Source of the DNA: Azonexus sp.
GTDB lineage: Bacteria; Pseudomonadota; Gammaproteobacteria; Burkholderiales; Rhodocyclaceae
DNA: 8,054 nucleotides
NCBI GenBank assembly: GCA_031285115.1
Contig: JAITWU010000145.1
Coordinates: forward strand, 1 to 8,054
Direction: 5' to 3'
Shown here: positions 7,390-8,054 of the stretch, in pieces
How the letters are laid out: each line of letters opens with the position of its first letter
How positions within the stretch are numbered: position 1 is the stretch's first letter
Program-made: the position numbers and the translations under genes
The notes under the pieces: model-generated
Databases searched by the model: none
The model's input: only the letters and a program-made list of their open reading frames with translations
What the model was told of the DNA's origin: nothing

Positions 7390-7433
7390 TCACCCTCTCC
7401 CCCGGCCCCTCTCCCATCAAGGGAGAGGGGAGT
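7390..7433 (-). repeat. CCCTCTCCC-type intergenic repeat, right member of an inverted pair
   Basis: CACCCTCTCCCCCGGCCCCT is followed by CTCCCATCAAGGGAGAGGGG, whose CTCCC and GGGAG arms form their own hairpin. The whole is inverted relative to 7321-7362. The 27-bp centre between them has a further AAGCG/CGCTT pairing (7371-7375 with 7386-7390). The pair could form a strong cruciform or act as a transcription barrier. Confidence 0.7.
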
Positions 7434-7461
7434 ATCGGACGCTGCGACCATGTCGATTCAG

Positions 7462-7516
7462 GCGATTGCCCTGCGATCAACCGGCGAAGGCAATCGCATC
7501 AATGTTTTGGGCATTT
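7462..7516 (+). repeat. GGCAATCGC stem-loop element, copy C (diverged)
   Basis: GCGATTGCC (7462-7470) and GGCAATCGC (7489-7497) form a perfect 9-bp stem around a loop unlike that of copies A and B. The 3' flank ATCAATGTTTTGGGCATTT matches the flanks of the other copies. Stem and 3' flank are therefore conserved while the loop is not. Confidence 0.75.
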
Positions 7517-7605
7517 GCTCAATTTACGAGCGCGGCATGACAAAGCTCACAAATCCTCACAATTTGGCCCCTTGGTCATTTCCTGCAATTTTTTGCTTAT
7601 ATATT

Positions 7606-7639
7606 TCAACCCACGTCATTTTTTATGTATGTGGGTTGA
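7606..7639. promoter_or_regulatory. Perfect 9-bp dyad in the AT-rich leader of the ESPR gene
   Basis: TCAACCCAC (7606-7614) and GTGGGTTGA (7631-7639) form a perfect inverted repeat around a 16-nt AT-rich centre. It lies 42 bp before the start codon of the exoprotein gene. Just upstream is an AT-rich run with a possible -10 TATATT (7600-7605), but I found no matching -35. The dyad could be an operator or a leader hairpin. The role is inferred from position. Confidence 0.5.
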
Positions 7640-7670
7640 TGCCTGTTGGGTATCGAACCGCCAACCAACC

Positions 7671-7674
7671 GGAG
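7671..7674 (+). promoter_or_regulatory. Ribosome binding site of the ESPR exoprotein gene
   Basis: GGAG lies six bases before the ATG at 7681. It decides this start over in-frame upstream ATGs, such as 7228, which lie inside repeat DNA. Confidence 0.75.
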
Positions 7675-7680
7675 CGCATC

Positions 7681-8054
7681 ATGAACAAATCGTACAAAAC
7701 CATTTTTAACAAGACCCTGGGCGTCTGGCAGGCGGTAGCAGAAATTGCCAAAGCGCAGGGTAAATCAAAGAACACTATTACCCCCCCCCGGGGCAATAGC
7801 TAATGCCAATACTTGTTATGCAGAATGGGTAGATGCGCAGCCGAAACCCATCAATCAGGCGACCCGACAATGCAAAAATCCGATGGGTTTCGCTGCGCTC
7901 TACCCATCCTGCGAGGTCTGGATTGCTTCGGCTTTGCCTCGCAATGACGCAAGTTGGGGCGAGGGAAAGTTTCTGCGGAGTTCCGCTGCGATAGCTGCCT
8001 TGTTTGGCGCGTTGGCGGTAGGCAATCCAGCTTGGGCGGCGGCCACCGGCGGGC
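7681..8054 (+). CDS. Type V secreted protein (autotransporter or TpsA-like exoprotein), N-terminal part, frame broken at a C9 tract
   Basis: The first 30 codons encode an extended signal peptide region (ESPR): MNKSYKTIFNKTLGVWQAVA followed by EIAKAQGKSK, with the conserved aromatic, Trp and Glu positions. ESPRs occur only on large type V secretion proteins. As sequenced, translation stops at 7801-7803 after 40 codons. The frame one base over (codons starting at 7787, 7790 and so on) has no stop to the window end. It encodes the rest of the signal peptide, KFLRSSAAIAALFGALAVGN then PAWA, with likely cleavage after AWA near 8035. The two frames join if the C9 run at 7781-7789 loses one C or gains two. 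About 66 codons between the ESPR and the hydrophobic core come from repeats. The passenger lies beyond the window, so adhesin, TpsA or classical autotransporter cannot be distinguished. It may be phase-variable, decayed or mis-sequenced. Confidence 0.75.
7781..7793 (+). repeat. Homopolymer tract C9 followed by G4, candidate slippage switch
   Basis: Nine C (7781-7789) are followed by four G inside the start of the ESPR gene. Reading through by hand: C9 ends at TAA (7801-7803); C10 would end at TAG formed from 7797-7799; C8 or C11 opens the frame to the window end. One frame in three is therefore ON, as in contingency loci. A homopolymer sequencing error would look the same. Confidence 0.7.
7825..7907. 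repeat. Palindromic element with arms reading ATGGGTAGA...GAAACCCATC
   Basis: The left arm 7825-7852 and right arm 7882-7907 are reverse complements over 26 positions. The only differences are two single-base bulges in the left arm (T7834 and one C of the pair at 7841-7842). The 29-nt centre is unrelated. Elements with GATGGGTTTCGCTGCGCTC-type arms are dispersed in many bacterial genomes as small non-autonomous repeats. This one lies within the open frame of the exoprotein gene and adds no stop codon. Confidence 0.75.
7917..7950 (-). repeat. GTCATTGCGAGG...GCAATCCAGA-type dispersed repeat
   Basis: On the minus strand this reads GCGTCATTGCGAGGC followed by AAAGCCGAAGCAATCCAGA. It carries an ATTGC/GCAAT pairing at its ends. 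The sequence resembles a short repeat found between genes in many unrelated bacteria. It lies ten bases after the preceding palindrome and immediately before the exoprotein's hydrophobic signal core. Recognition is from memory of the motif. Confidence 0.6.

Noticed and set aside
7078..7516. Repeated units considered as a CRISPR array
   Set aside because: Spacing is irregular (about 164 and 234 bp), units differ in length and loop, and there is no cas gene.
7104..7803. Plus-strand open frames crossing the repeat block, including one in frame with the ESPR start
   Set aside because: The upstream parts translate hairpins and G/C-rich repeats and have no ribosome site. The real start with GGAG and ESPR homology is at 7681.

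Overview
This GC-rich window has a codon-position bias typical of a beta- or gammaproteobacterium. The RlmB sequence, the complete RND efflux operon and the types of intergenic repeat suggest a betaproteobacterium, possibly Rhodocyclales-like. That placement is inference from sequence style, not a database match.

Positions 1-6223 hold a classical tripartite multidrug efflux locus. A TetR/AcrR-type repressor runs leftwards and is cut off by the window edge. It is divergent from a three-gene operon: a lipoprotein membrane-fusion (periplasmic adaptor) protein, an HAE1-type RND inner-membrane pump, and a NodT/OprM-type outer-membrane lipoprotein channel. The 93-bp divergent gap carries a strong sigma70-like promoter. 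A 24-bp dyad resembling the E. coli AcrR operator overlaps its spacer and -10 box. The three operon genes are tightly packed (9-nt gap, then a 4-nt ATGA overlap) and each is preceded by a good Shine-Dalgarno sequence. Together they would form an inner-membrane-to-outer-membrane drug exporter, with the repressor sensing the exported compounds.

Positions 6217-7011 (minus strand) hold rlmB, the 23S rRNA Gm2251 2'-O-methyltransferase, running tail-to-tail into the channel gene. The two genes overlap by 7 bp. Both have C-terminal tails encoded by an inverted pair of heptanucleotide-repeat arrays.

Positions 7012-7680 contain no credible gene but are packed with repeats. They hold three copies of a GGCAATCGC stem-loop element, one REPIN-like doublet of GTAG-headed REP hairpins, an inverted pair of CCCTCTCCC-type repeats, and an AT-rich leader with a 9-bp dyad.

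From 7681 to the window end lies the start of a large secreted type V protein (autotransporter, trimeric adhesin or TpsA exoprotein). It begins with an unmistakable extended signal peptide region (ESPR). As sequenced, its frame ends after 40 codons, just past a run of nine C. The frame one base over is then completely open to the window end and encodes the missing hydrophobic core and cleavage site of the signal peptide. Loss of one C, or gain of two, would join them. About 66 codons of repeat-derived DNA sit between the ESPR and the hydrophobic core. This combination is the most interesting feature of the window: either a phase-variable surface protein with a repeat-expanded signal peptide, a frameshifted remnant, or a homopolymer sequencing error.
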